A stretch of DNA of 64,000 bases, taken from assembly GCA_012960755.1 (NCBI GenBank), contig DUAT01000139.1:171198-235197 (forward strand), given 5' to 3'. The stretch comes from Gammaproteobacteria bacterium (GTDB taxonomy: Bacteria; Pseudomonadota; Gammaproteobacteria; Pseudomonadales; Azotimanducaceae_A). The position numbers and the translations under genes were made by a program. Under the pieces are notes generated by a model. That model saw only the letters and a program-made list of their open reading frames with translations. It did not search any database and was not told where the DNA came from. Shown here one piece after another: positions 24,757 to 32,998 of the stretch (its first letter is position 1; every line of letters begins with the position of its first letter).

Positions 24757-26154
24757 ATGTCCGCAACACCCGACGATAAGCCTTCTGAGACAGCAAGTAC
24801 CGCCGCAATCCCAAACGTGTTACCCGATTGGCCTGAACAGCAATTGCGAGGCCACAAGATTGAAGGTCGTCGATACACTTCCAGGGATTTCTTCGACCAG
24901 GAGTGGGAATCGATGTGGACGAAAGTTTGGCTGCTGTTGGGGCGGGAATCAGAGATGCCCGAGCCCGGAGACTGGCAGCGCGAAGATGTCGGGCCGGAAT
25001 CGATTCTCATGGTCCGACAGGACGACAAAAGCATCAAGGCCTTCTACAACGTTTGCCAGCACAGGGGCAATAGGCTGGTATCTGAAGAAAAAGGCAACGT
25101 CAGTCGATTCGTTTGTAAATACCACAGCTGGGCGTTTATGCGTAATGGCGTACTGAATTTCGCCCCAGATGCAGAAGATTTTCCAGAGGGGAATCCCTGC
25201 GGCAAGGTTACGCTGGCAGAGCTGCCTTGCGAGTCTTTTGCTGGGTTTATCTGGGTCAATATGGACCCCAGTCCTGAAGTCGGCTTGCGAGAATATCTGG
25301 GTCCTATCTGGGATGACTGGCAACGCTATGAAGTGGAAAAATGGAAACGTTACGTTGCGCTGACGACTGTACTACCCTGCAACTGGAAAGTGGTGCTGGA
25401 TAACTTTAACGAATCATACCATGTACCCACGGTACACAAACCCGCTCCTGAGCCACGTTCCATGGAAGGCAAGCCGAAAAGGATGCACGCCGGTATCGAC
25501 ACTCGCTATCAAAATACGCGGTTTGATCTTTCCGACGAAGGCCATAACCGGATGATTATGCGTGGTGGTTATGCGGGTCCGGCCGTAGACGACGAAGGTG
25601 CGATTCACGAGCCCTTTGCATCAGTTCTTCGGGAGTGGGAGATCGATCCGGATGAGTTTAAAGGTCGTGGGCAAGATACGAGGCGAGCACTTCAGGTGGC
25701 GCAAAGGAAGCTTGGCCCTGACCGTGGATACACACACTACGAAAATATGGCCGACGAGCAATTCACGGATGCCTGCCACTACACGTTATTCCCAAACTTT
25801 GCGGTTTCAATCTGGTCTGATGGATTTCATTTCCTTCGGGCACGACCTCATGCCACGGACCCGGAGCAATGTGTTTTTGACAACTGGTGGTACGCCAGCC
25901 AACCAGAAGGAGAAACTTCACTGGTGAGAACAACCGCCGGGATTTTCGAACGGGATGCTGAGAACAGCCATGACGTCTTTGCGTTCGGAGAAAAGAGTAT
26001 GGGGCTGACCATCGACCAGGATTCTGCCATTTTCACGCAACAGCAACTGGGTTTCCGGTCGAGAGGGTTTACCGGAGTGTATCTTTCCCGGCAGGAAAGT
26101 CGTGTACGGCGGTTTCATGAAGTGATCGACGATTATATCGAGGGACGAAGATAA
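24757..26154 (+). CDS. Rieske aromatic ring-hydroxylating oxygenase, alpha subunit (first of two)
   Basis: 465 residues. The Rieske [2Fe-2S] centre is formed by Cys100-X-His102 (CQHRGNRL) and Cys120-X2-His123 (CKYHSW). The mononuclear iron site follows at DNFNESYHVPTVH, with His222 and His227 as ligands and the bridging acidic residue nearby. The C-terminal catalytic domain ends with WWYASQPEGE and SRQESRVRRFHEV. Such enzymes hydroxylate or dihydroxylate aromatic or aliphatic rings with electrons from a ferredoxin or reductase, neither of which is adjacent. The next gene, 71 bp on, is a second alpha subunit. Substrate unknown. Confidence 0.93.
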   Translation: MSATPDDKPSETASTAAIPNVLPDWPEQQLRGHKIEGRRYTSRDFFDQEWESMWTKVWLLLGRESEMPEPGDWQREDVGPESILMVRQDDKSIKAFYNVCQHRGNRLVSEEKGNVSRFVCKYHSWAFMRNGVLNFAPDAEDFPEGNPCGKVTLAELPCESFAGFIWVNMDPSPEVGLREYLGPIWDDWQRYEVEKWKRYVALTTVLPCNWKVVLDNFNESYHVPTVHKPAPEPRSMEGKPKRMHAGIDTRYQNTRFDLSDEGHNRMIMRGGYAGPAVDDEGAIHEPFASVLREWEIDPDEFKGRGQDTRRALQVAQRKLGPDRGYTHYENMADEQFTDACHYTLFPNFAVSIWSDGFHFLRARPHATDPEQCVFDNWWYASQPEGETSLVRTTAGIFERDAENSHDVFAFGEKSMGLTIDQDSAIFTQQQLGFRSRGFTGVYLSRQESRVRRFHEVIDDYIEGRR

Positions 26155-26225
26155 TCATGCACGGCCGCATCAACAGACCTGAGCATCACAAACAATAAAA
26201 AATAAACAAGAGCGATAACCAGCAA

Positions 26226-27776
26226 ATGGACAAGAAAGTATCAAAGAACAAAGTGCGAACCATTGATGAGGGCTACCATAAGCTGCTCGCAACGGACAAA
26301 CGAAACATCCCGGACAGCTATCGGCGGGACTCGCCAATTGCGCCGGGACCAACGCACGTTCCAATCGAAAGATACACATCCCAGGAATTTCATGATCTTG
26401 AAGTGGAAAAAATCTGGAAACGGGTCTGGCAAATGGCATGTCATGAAGACGACCTGCCGGAAGTTGGCGACTTCGTCCCCTACGATATAGCCCACATGTC
26501 GTTTCTGGTGGTTCGAACCGCCGAGGACGAATTCAAGGCCTATTACAACAGTTGTTTGCATCGTGGAAGAAAGTTGCGTGAAAACCGCGGTAAACGAGCC
26601 AAAGACCTGCGTTGCCCATTCCATGGCTGGTGCTGGAATATTGACGGCACCCTCAAGGAGATCCCCTGTCAATGGGATTTCCCGGACCTGAAACCGGAGG
26701 AGCAGAGTCTCCCGGAGGTCAAGGTCGGTCGTTGGGGACGATATATCTTTATCAATCCAGACCCGGACTCGGAACCCTTTGAAGATTTTGTAGGTGACCT
26801 TTCGTCCCACTTCGAGTTTTTTCCCTATGAAAAAAGGTACAAGAAGGCACATGTTGCGAGAGTAATCCGCTGCAACTGGAAAGTGGCTTCTGAAGCTTTT
26901 ATGGAGTCATACCACGTCATCGCAACGCACCCTCAAATTCTGCTCGGTGGTGTGAATGACACCGACACAAAATATGATGTCTTCGGTAACTACTCGCGCG
27001 CCATTCGCTGTGGGGCTGTGGAAGCCAGCGGTATACCCGAATGGGAACCGATGCCGGAGGATGGACGCATGCGTGCCCGCCATCCTTTGAATGGGTTTGT
27101 TTATGAAGCCACGGATGACGGAAAGGTTCTGGTCAAGGCACCTGATGGCAAGACCGGGCTGTTTACGCCCAATGCCGATTGGATTGAAGGTGAAATCGGC
27201 GACGTGAATCCCCATATGTGTACCTGGGTCGGCGGCAAGCAACTGGACACTCCGTCCTTCACCCTACCAAAAGCCGAAACGTCGAAAGGTGGAAAAGACA
27301 AAGACGCAGGTAAACATCCCATGGTGCTGATGGCGGAGATGCAACGCGCTGCCCTCAAACCAATCATAGGCGACATTGCTGATGAAATTGCCGACATAGA
27401 GTTCTCGTCGATATTTTTTACCCTGTTTCCCAACTTCCATCCCTGGGGATCATTCAACCAGATAAATTACCGCTTTCGACCGAATGGCAATAATCCCAAC
27501 GAGTGTATTATGGAGTGTATCTACCTGGCACCGATGCCGGAGAACGGCCAATACCCAAAAGCCCCCCCTATTCACTGGTTGGGGCCGGATGACGACTGGA
27601 CCGATGCGCCGGAACTGGGCATGTTGGCCAAGGTCTTCAACCAGGATATTCGAAATCTCCCTTATGTTCAGCAGGGTTTACATGCAACCGGTCGCGATTA
27701 TGTACAGTTTGCTGACTACAACGAGACCAAGCCGCGCCACTTTCATGAGTTGTTAGAGAAATGGATCAGCAAATAG
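26226..27776 (+). CDS. Rieske aromatic ring-hydroxylating oxygenase, alpha subunit (second of two)
   Basis: 516 residues, longer than its neighbour. The Rieske centre is Cys110-X-His112 (CLHRGRKL) and Cys130-X2-His133 (CPFHGW); the iron-site histidines are His230 and His235 in EAFMESYHVIATH. A low-complexity Gly/Lys stretch near residue 355 (SKGGKDKDAGKH) lies in a loop of the catalytic domain. It is not a duplicate of the first gene, since sequence agreement is limited to the motifs. The two could be separate enzymes, or one hetero-oligomer. It lacks an adjacent beta subunit, ferredoxin or reductase. Confidence 0.93.
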   Translation: MDKKVSKNKVRTIDEGYHKLLATDKRNIPDSYRRDSPIAPGPTHVPIERYTSQEFHDLEVEKIWKRVWQMACHEDDLPEVGDFVPYDIAHMSFLVVRTAEDEFKAYYNSCLHRGRKLRENRGKRAKDLRCPFHGWCWNIDGTLKEIPCQWDFPDLKPEEQSLPEVKVGRWGRYIFINPDPDSEPFEDFVGDLSSHFEFFPYEKRYKKAHVARVIRCNWKVASEAFMESYHVIATHPQILLGGVNDTDTKYDVFGNYSRAIRCGAVEASGIPEWEPMPEDGRMRARHPLNGFVYEATDDGKVLVKAPDGKTGLFTPNADWIEGEIGDVNPHMCTWVGGKQLDTPSFTLPKAETSKGGKDKDAGKHPMVLMAEMQRAALKPIIGDIADEIADIEFSSIFFTLFPNFHPWGSFNQINYRFRPNGNNPNECIMECIYLAPMPENGQYPKAPPIHWLGPDDDWTDAPELGMLAKVFNQDIRNLPYVQQGLHATGRDYVQFADYNETKPRHFHELLEKWISK

Positions 27777-27868
27777 TTCACGGCTTTGATTGATGCAGCC
27801 TCAAAGAGTATTTACGCCCCGGCAACAAATCAGGCGGGATGCTATTCTGCAAGCCGCAAGGTTATAGA

Positions 27869-28732
27869 TTAAGGTCCACTCGCCTTTTCTCGAAATTCGA
27901 TAATTCTGGCCCTTCCCTGTTCCGAAACCATAATATGTCCTGGCGAGATTTTGAGGATGGATTGGGCAGATCGAAGGTGACTGGCAATGATCTCGAGGGG
28001 TTCGGGGTTATCCAGAGTGCCACGATACAAGTTGCCGTGACTGGTATCTTCTACTATCAAAAACTCATCCCCGGAACAGGATACACCTGCCGGTTTATTC
28101 AGCCCTGACAGCAGCACTTGATGCGTCCCGTCCGGCTTCACCCGATGGATTTCTCCGGTCCCTTTTACAGCGATTAACACTGAGCCATCAGCGCATACTG
28201 CGACACCTTCACTTTCTTGCAGTCCCGTCAACAAAGTCTCAACCCGCTCCTCCTGCGGAAAATATTTGAGCAAGCGTCCTGAAGCCAGATCCTCAACCAC
28301 ATAAATCACTTCAACCCCCGATTCCTGAACCACATCAATCTGCTCGGCATTGCGGAATTTCTGCGTTAAGCTGAAGGGAATATTTTCTTCCAGAATTCTG
28401 GTGAGTGAATGCACCCCGCTTTCCTGGCTGAAAATCGGACGACCGTGATAGACGGACATTCCATCAGGCTTCTTCAGGTTTTCGAGTAAGACTGTGCGGC
28501 TGCCCTGGGCATCAATCAGCATCAACTTGCCATTGAATTTACCACCCGTCCATTCCTGGACCAAATATAGATCCTCATCTATATATACAAAAGCCGAGAC
28601 CCCTTCGAGATTTTCGTGAACAACCTGCAATACCCAGGACCCATGGCCCTGGACGGGATAAAATCGCTGGTAATATCCCCAGATGCCAATAACCACCAAC
28701 AAAAGGCTGACGATAACGGCGTTAGTCTTCAT
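27869..28732 (-). CDS. Membrane-anchored beta-propeller protein (SMP-30/NHL-like)
   Basis: 287 residues. An N-terminal anchor or uncleaved signal (NAVIVSLLLVVIGIWGYYQ) is followed by repeated beta-propeller blades such as GVSAFVYIDEDLYLVQ, SEGVAVCADGSVLIAVKGTGEIHRVKPDG and NKPAGVSCSGDEFLIVEDTSHGNLYRG. These resemble SMP-30/gluconolactonase and NHL repeats, but no lactonase metal ligands can be assigned. Likely periplasmic. It is followed at 23 bp upstream by the Tat superoxide dismutase gene on the same strand and may share its transcript. Function unknown. Confidence 0.8.
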   Translation of the reverse strand: MKTNAVIVSLLLVVIGIWGYYQRFYPVQGHGSWVLQVVHENLEGVSAFVYIDEDLYLVQEWTGGKFNGKLMLIDAQGSRTVLLENLKKPDGMSVYHGRPIFSQESGVHSLTRILEENIPFSLTQKFRNAEQIDVVQESGVEVIYVVEDLASGRLLKYFPQEERVETLLTGLQESEGVAVCADGSVLIAVKGTGEIHRVKPDGTHQVLLSGLNKPAGVSCSGDEFLIVEDTSHGNLYRGTLDNPEPLEIIASHLRSAQSILKISPGHIMVSEQGRARIIEFREKASGP

Positions 28733-28755
28733 CGGACGTCTTAATATCGACCATG

Positions 28756-29496
28756 CTAAGTAGTCAACGCCTTGTTCAGTCGTTCAGCAACCACAGCCCA
28801 GTTGATATTACGCAAAAACGCGTCGATATAACGAGCCGTCGCAGCGCCGTAATCCATATGGTATGAATGTTCGTACATATCCATGACAAGGATGGGCACG
28901 GATGCGACGGGTGCATGCATGTGGTCTGCCATCCAGAAATTTTCCAACGTGTTGGCGTGAGCATTCCATGCCAGCATCACCCAGCCCGAGCCGCCACCCA
29001 GACCGGCGCCGATTCGACGAAACTCCCTGTCCCAGTTTTTCACGCTGCCAAAGGCTCGCGCCAGATTACGATCAATCTCTGTATCCCGATTCGCCGGAGG
29101 CGAAATATTGTCAAAGTAATATTCATGCAGAACAACAGAACCCGTTCTCACCAGATGTTCTCTTTTCAAGTCATTGTAAACGAAAGCGGGAAGATCATCA
29201 TCTGCCAGCGCCAGATGAATTCTCTTCTTTATGGTGTTAAGCGCCCTGACGGAACCACCATAGTTATTTTTCCAGTGGGAGGTCATTATCCGTTCAGACA
29301 AACCATCCAGTTTAGCGGGATCAAATACCAGGGGTTTCAGGTCGTGATTGGCAGCGAATGCATCAGGCACTGGCAACCTGCTTTTCGCAATACTAAAGCT
29401 AGAGTTTAAGGCAGGTATGGAGACTGCACCGAGTGCCATGGTTTTGATAAATGATCGTCTTGACGATCCTGCGGGTGTGGTTGAACTACCGGCCAC
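28756..29496 (-). CDS. Tat-exported Fe/Mn superoxide dismutase family protein
   Basis: 246 residues. The signal peptide contains SRRSFIKTMALGAVSIPAL, a twin-arginine motif, so a folded, metal-loaded enzyme should be exported. The mature part matches iron/manganese SOD: metal ligands are probably His in SHWKNNYGGSV, His in VVLHEYYF, and Asp and His in VMDMYEHSYHMDYG; GAGLGGGSGWVMLAWN is the family core. The usual HH pair of the first helix is replaced (SHWKNNY for HHxxHHxxY), so the active-site surroundings deviate from classic SodB, and some relatives of this type have not been shown to dismutate superoxide. It lies beside a propeller protein gene. Confidence 0.88.
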   Translation of the reverse strand: MAGSSTTPAGSSRRSFIKTMALGAVSIPALNSSFSIAKSRLPVPDAFAANHDLKPLVFDPAKLDGLSERIMTSHWKNNYGGSVRALNTIKKRIHLALADDDLPAFVYNDLKREHLVRTGSVVLHEYYFDNISPPANRDTEIDRNLARAFGSVKNWDREFRRIGAGLGGGSGWVMLAWNAHANTLENFWMADHMHAPVASVPILVMDMYEHSYHMDYGAATARYIDAFLRNINWAVVAERLNKALTT

Positions 29497-29700
29497 TGCG
29501 AACTCCTCTCTTTTTCAGGTTAGGTTGCCCTCGCGAAACCTTGACATTCTGAAGGGTCCCGACTGTCACCGCAACTGACTAGCACTTAGCGCTCACTTCG
29601 TGTAAGCTTCGCGCCGCCTTGGTTGATCAAAACAGCTTTATCAAAACAGTTTTGCCAAAGCAGCATCCAACACCAAAATCACCCTGGAAAGCGACCAATT

Positions 29701-31155
29701 ATGACTTTTGATTCATTAGGCCTGTCAGCGCCTATTCTTGATGCCGTGTCGGCGAAAGGCTATGAAACCCCCTCTCCGATACAGGCAAAGGCGATACCGG
29801 CGGTGATCGCTGGTCAGGACGTCATGGCTGCGGCGCAAACCGGGACGGGAAAAACAGCAGGTTTTACCCTGCCAATTCTCGAAAAACTATCACAGGGTAA
29901 GCGAGCCGGGCCCAATCAGGTGCGTGCGCTGATTCTTACGCCGACGCGAGAATTAGCCGCGCAAGTCAGCGAAAGCGTTGCTACCTATGGCAAAAATTTG
30001 CCATTGCGATCCACTGTGGTCTTCGGTGGTGTGAAAATTAACCCGCAAATGATGAAACTTCGCAAGGGTGTCGATGTGTTGGTTGCGACTCCCGGCCGAT
30101 TGCTCGATTTGTCCAATCAGGGTGCCGTAAAGTTCAACCAGCTGGAAGTGCTCGTGCTTGATGAAGCTGACCGCATGCTGGACATGGGATTCATACACGA
30201 TATTAAGAAGATACTTAATTTATTGCCCCGGCAACGCCAGAACCTGATGTTTTCCGCCACCTTTTCTGACGATATCAGACAATTGGCAAAAGGACTCGTG
30301 AACAACCCGGTTGAGATATCGGTCAGCCCGCCGAACACGACCGTAGAGGCAGTTGAGCAATGGCTCTGTCCGGTAGACAAGAAACAAAAATCTGCTTTGC
30401 TGACTCAATTGATTGAAGAGCATAACTGGAGTCAGGTACTTGTTTTTACCCGCACCAAACACGGTGCCAATCGCCTCGCAAGACAGTTGGAGTCCCGAGG
30501 GATCAATGCCACCGCGATCCATGGCAACAAAAGCCAGGGTGCGAGAACAAAAGCACTGGGTGGTTTCAAGGCGGGTTCCATCAGGGTCCTCGTCGCGACG
30601 GATATCGCTGCGCGTGGATTGGACATTGATCAGCTACCCCAGGTAGTTAACTTTGACCTGCCTAATGTACCGGAAGACTATATCCACCGCATCGGTCGTA
30701 CAGGTCGTGCCGGTGCTACCGGTCAGGCTGTCTCGCTCGTTTGCGCCGATGAGTTCAAGCAGCTGACGGATATCGAACACCTCATCAACCAGATTATTGA
30801 ACGAAAATTGGTTGACGATTTCGAACCGGTTCACAACCTGCCAGAGTCACGTTTAAACCAACGGCCATCTCATACGAAGAAACCTAAAAAAGCAAAACCC
30901 GGCCATAAAGACGGCCAACGGTCCTCCGAAAACGCCCGTGGGCACCGCAGCCCGGACCGGCTCGTCAGTGTGGATGGCAACAGGAAGCAATCAGCCAACA
31001 GCAAATCACGTTCTCGCTATCGTTCGAGTAGCCAGCCCGGAGAAAACCCGGGGAATCGTCCCAGGAGTCGTACGGGAAGCAGCACGAGAAATGGCAGCGG
31101 GAATCGCCATGACAATCGGTACGGGACCAGTGGCAATCGTTCCGGAAACCGTTAG
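29701..31155 (+). CDS. rhlE: DEAD-box ATP-dependent RNA helicase RhlE
   Basis: 484 residues. The helicase core has motif Q ([13 protein letters not shown]), Walker [19 protein letters not shown] (VLDEADRML), SAT (FSATFSDD), and [10 protein letters not shown] of motif VI. The last 100 or so residues are a basic, low-complexity tail rich in Ser, Arg, Gly and Asn, as in RhlE proteins, which aid ribosome assembly and mRNA turnover. The start ATG at 29701 gives [16 protein letters not shown], the family start; earlier in-frame codons from 29623 are non-homologous. The stop is 3 bases before a NYN-domain gene. Confidence 0.95.
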   Translation: MTFDSLGLSAPILDAVSAKGYETPSPIQAKAIPAVIAGQDVMAAAQTGTGKTAGFTLPILEKLSQGKRAGPNQVRALILTPTRELAAQVSESVATYGKNLPLRSTVVFGGVKINPQMMKLRKGVDVLVATPGRLLDLSNQGAVKFNQLEVLVLDEADRMLDMGFIHDIKKILNLLPRQRQNLMFSATFSDDIRQLAKGLVNNPVEISVSPPNTTVEAVEQWLCPVDKKQKSALLTQLIEEHNWSQVLVFTRTKHGANRLARQLESRGINATAIHGNKSQGARTKALGGFKAGSIRVLVATDIAARGLDIDQLPQVVNFDLPNVPEDYIHRIGRTGRAGATGQAVSLVCADEFKQLTDIEHLINQIIERKLVDDFEPVHNLPESRLNQRPSHTKKPKKAKPGHKDGQRSSENARGHRSPDRLVSVDGNRKQSANSKSRSRYRSSSQPGENPGNRPRSRTGSSTRNGSGNRHDNRYGTSGNRSGNR

Positions 31156-31158
31156 CTC

Positions 31159-31632
31159 TTGAAGAAGATCGCAATTTTTGTCGACGTCCAGAATATCTAC
31201 TACACGACCCAACAAGCCTATGGACGCCAGTTTAACTATCGGAAATTGTGGCAGCGGATTAGCGCCGAAGGAGAAATCGTTTCTGCCCAGGCCTATGCCA
31301 TCCACCGGGGTGATGAAAAACAACTCAGGTTTCAAAATGCACTCCGGCATATTGGGTTCACCGTCAAACTCAAACCCTATATTCAACGACGCGATGGTTC
31401 AGCCAAAGGTGACTGGGATGTTGGAATTACCATTGATGTGCTGGATGTTGCCCGGCATGTAGATACTGTCATTCTGCTATCCGGGGACGGTGACTTCGAT
31501 CTACTACTGGAGAGAATCAGAAAAGGCTTTTCAGTAACAGCAGAAGTCTATGGCGTCCCTGCACTGACAGCTAATTCGCTAAGAGATTCCGCAAGCTTCT
31601 TTCATCCTATCGAAGAGGATCTGTTGCTATGA
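31159..31632 (+). CDS. NYN (PIN-like) domain protein, LabA/DUF88 family
   Basis: 157 residues. The NYN fold is a predicted ribonuclease related to PIN domains. Acidic residues expected for metal binding occur in IAIFVDVQNIYY (N-terminus), KGDWDVGITIDVL (about residue 85) and LLSGDGDFDLLL (about residue 110), the classic arrangement. The start is TTG at 31159, 3 bases after the rhlE stop, so translation is probably coupled to rhlE. An RNA helicase with a putative RNase suggests shared RNA processing. Cellular targets of the family in proteobacteria are unknown. Confidence 0.88.
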   Translation: MKKIAIFVDVQNIYYTTQQAYGRQFNYRKLWQRISAEGEIVSAQAYAIHRGDEKQLRFQNALRHIGFTVKLKPYIQRRDGSAKGDWDVGITIDVLDVARHVDTVILLSGDGDFDLLLERIRKGFSVTAEVYGVPALTANSLRDSASFFHPIEEDLLL

Positions 31633-31668
31633 TTCACATTCAATACTGCACACAGCTTACCGGACATT

Positions 31669-31923
31669 TTATAAAGCAAGGTTCAGAACAAGCCCGGCAG
31701 CAGAGAATCCCAACAACGCAAATGCACCCCAGCGAATTCGTTTTTCCCTTAGATACAGCCCGAAGAACAGCAACCAGAAACCAACAAACGTGGTAGCAAC
31801 CTGGATCACAGGATCGGCTTCATAGTTGTTCATTAACAATACAATGGTAAGCGCAACCGCCAGCGCAGCTGCCACTATCAGAGACAAAATCCCCACCAGT
31901 ACGATCTTGACAATTTTCACCAC
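31669..31923 (-). CDS. Small hydrophobic membrane protein of unknown function
   Basis: 84 residues with at least two and probably three membrane segments: VLVGILSLIVAAALAVALTIVLL (about 8-30), ATTFVGFWLLFFGLYL and WGAFALLGFSAAGLVLNL. There is a short basic REKRIRW turn. The start is GTG at 31923 or the adjacent GTG at 31920, preceded by GGGG. It overlaps nothing and converges on the NYN gene. No family assignment. Confidence 0.7.
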   Translation of the reverse strand: MVKIVKIVLVGILSLIVAAALAVALTIVLLMNNYEADPVIQVATTFVGFWLLFFGLYLREKRIRWGAFALLGFSAAGLVLNLAL

Positions 31924-32202
31924 TTTCCCCTTCTAAACTCGCAGAAACTGTTCTTCGTACCCTGTGGATACGACATCGCTTGTAACACTTCCCGTGCATA
32001 ATCCCGTGTTGACGGGCATTTTGCAACTCCCTGTTTCCACAAGGCAATAGATTGGCTGAATTTCATTGCAGTTTGACATCAGCAGTTTTATGCTGTTTTT
32101 TAGACTAAGATGTCGCAGTAATCCGAACAAAATTCGCCAGCGATACATCGTCTCGTGTGAGAGCCCTGAGCCCTGGCACTTAAGTAATCAGGATCAGCAG
32201 CC

Positions 32203-32985
32203 ATGCCATGGATTGATTTAAACGACGAAGATATCTACTACGTGGAGGCCGGGAACGCTGACGCTCAACCGATGGTTTTCCTGCATGGAATGACATCCTG
32301 CGGAGAAGCCTGGTGGCAACAGTTCGAGTACTTCTCATCCAAATATCATGTATTCGCTTACGACAGTGTCAACCACGGCCACTCAAGTAACTCCCCCAGA
32401 GGCAAAGATGAACCCGACCGGACCGATGAACTCGAGGCTTTTCTCAACGCAAAACAGTTATCCAAACCGATCTTGGCAGGTAATTCCATGGGTGGAGCCA
32501 CTATTCTTCGGTGGGCCGCTCGCCACCCAGCAGAAGCAACGGCGCTGATTGTGTCGGGTATGGGGATCGCAGCAAGGGGTCAATCACAATTCCGTGATGT
32601 TAAACCACTCGACAATGAGACGATCTTTCTGCCCACGGGAAATTCCCTGACGGACAAACTGAAACAGGAACGGCCTTTAATGTTTCAGCGTTACCTGCGC
32701 ATCCGGTCGACGGCGACTCGCCTGGAATTTCTGCGTCACCCGCGCGCCAGAAACCCAAAAACAGTAGCAGAAACCAAAGCCATTGACGACAGTATTCAGC
32801 GTGTCGAATCCCCCATGCTGGTGATTATTGGCTCGCTGGATGCTTTAATTCCCAACGCAAAAAGGCTCCACAAATTGCTGCCTCATTCGCACTATTGTGA
32901 AATTGAAGGTGCACCCCATAACGTTTATTGGGAAGCCGCTAGCCAATGGAATACCACAGTCAGTGAATTCATAACATCTCTCTAA
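32203..32985 (+). CDS. Alpha/beta-fold hydrolase
   Basis: 260 residues. Oxyanion loop LHGMTSCGEAWW, nucleophile Ser in AGNSMGGAT, acid Asp in GSLDALIP and His in GAPHNVYWE give the full catalytic set. No signal peptide. It is followed 13 bases later by a propeller lipoprotein gene in the same direction, so the two probably share a message. The substrate is unknown; epoxide hydrolase, esterase and lactonase are all possible within this family. Confidence 0.9.
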   Translation: MPWIDLNDEDIYYVEAGNADAQPMVFLHGMTSCGEAWWQQFEYFSSKYHVFAYDSVNHGHSSNSPRGKDEPDRTDELEAFLNAKQLSKPILAGNSMGGATILRWAARHPAEATALIVSGMGIAARGQSQFRDVKPLDNETIFLPTGNSLTDKLKQERPLMFQRYLRIRSTATRLEFLRHPRARNPKTVAETKAIDDSIQRVESPMLVIIGSLDALIPNAKRLHKLLPHSHYCEIEGAPHNVYWEAASQWNTTVSEFITSL

Positions 32986-32998
32986 TAGGGGAAAACAG

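Noticed and set aside
26226..27776. The second Rieske gene as a beta subunit of the first
   Set aside because: It has its own complete Rieske and mononuclear-iron motifs, so it is another alpha subunit.
31933..32148. Minus-strand ORF of 71 codons upstream of the small membrane protein gene
   Set aside because: Random-looking composition, no start context, overlaps another such frame.
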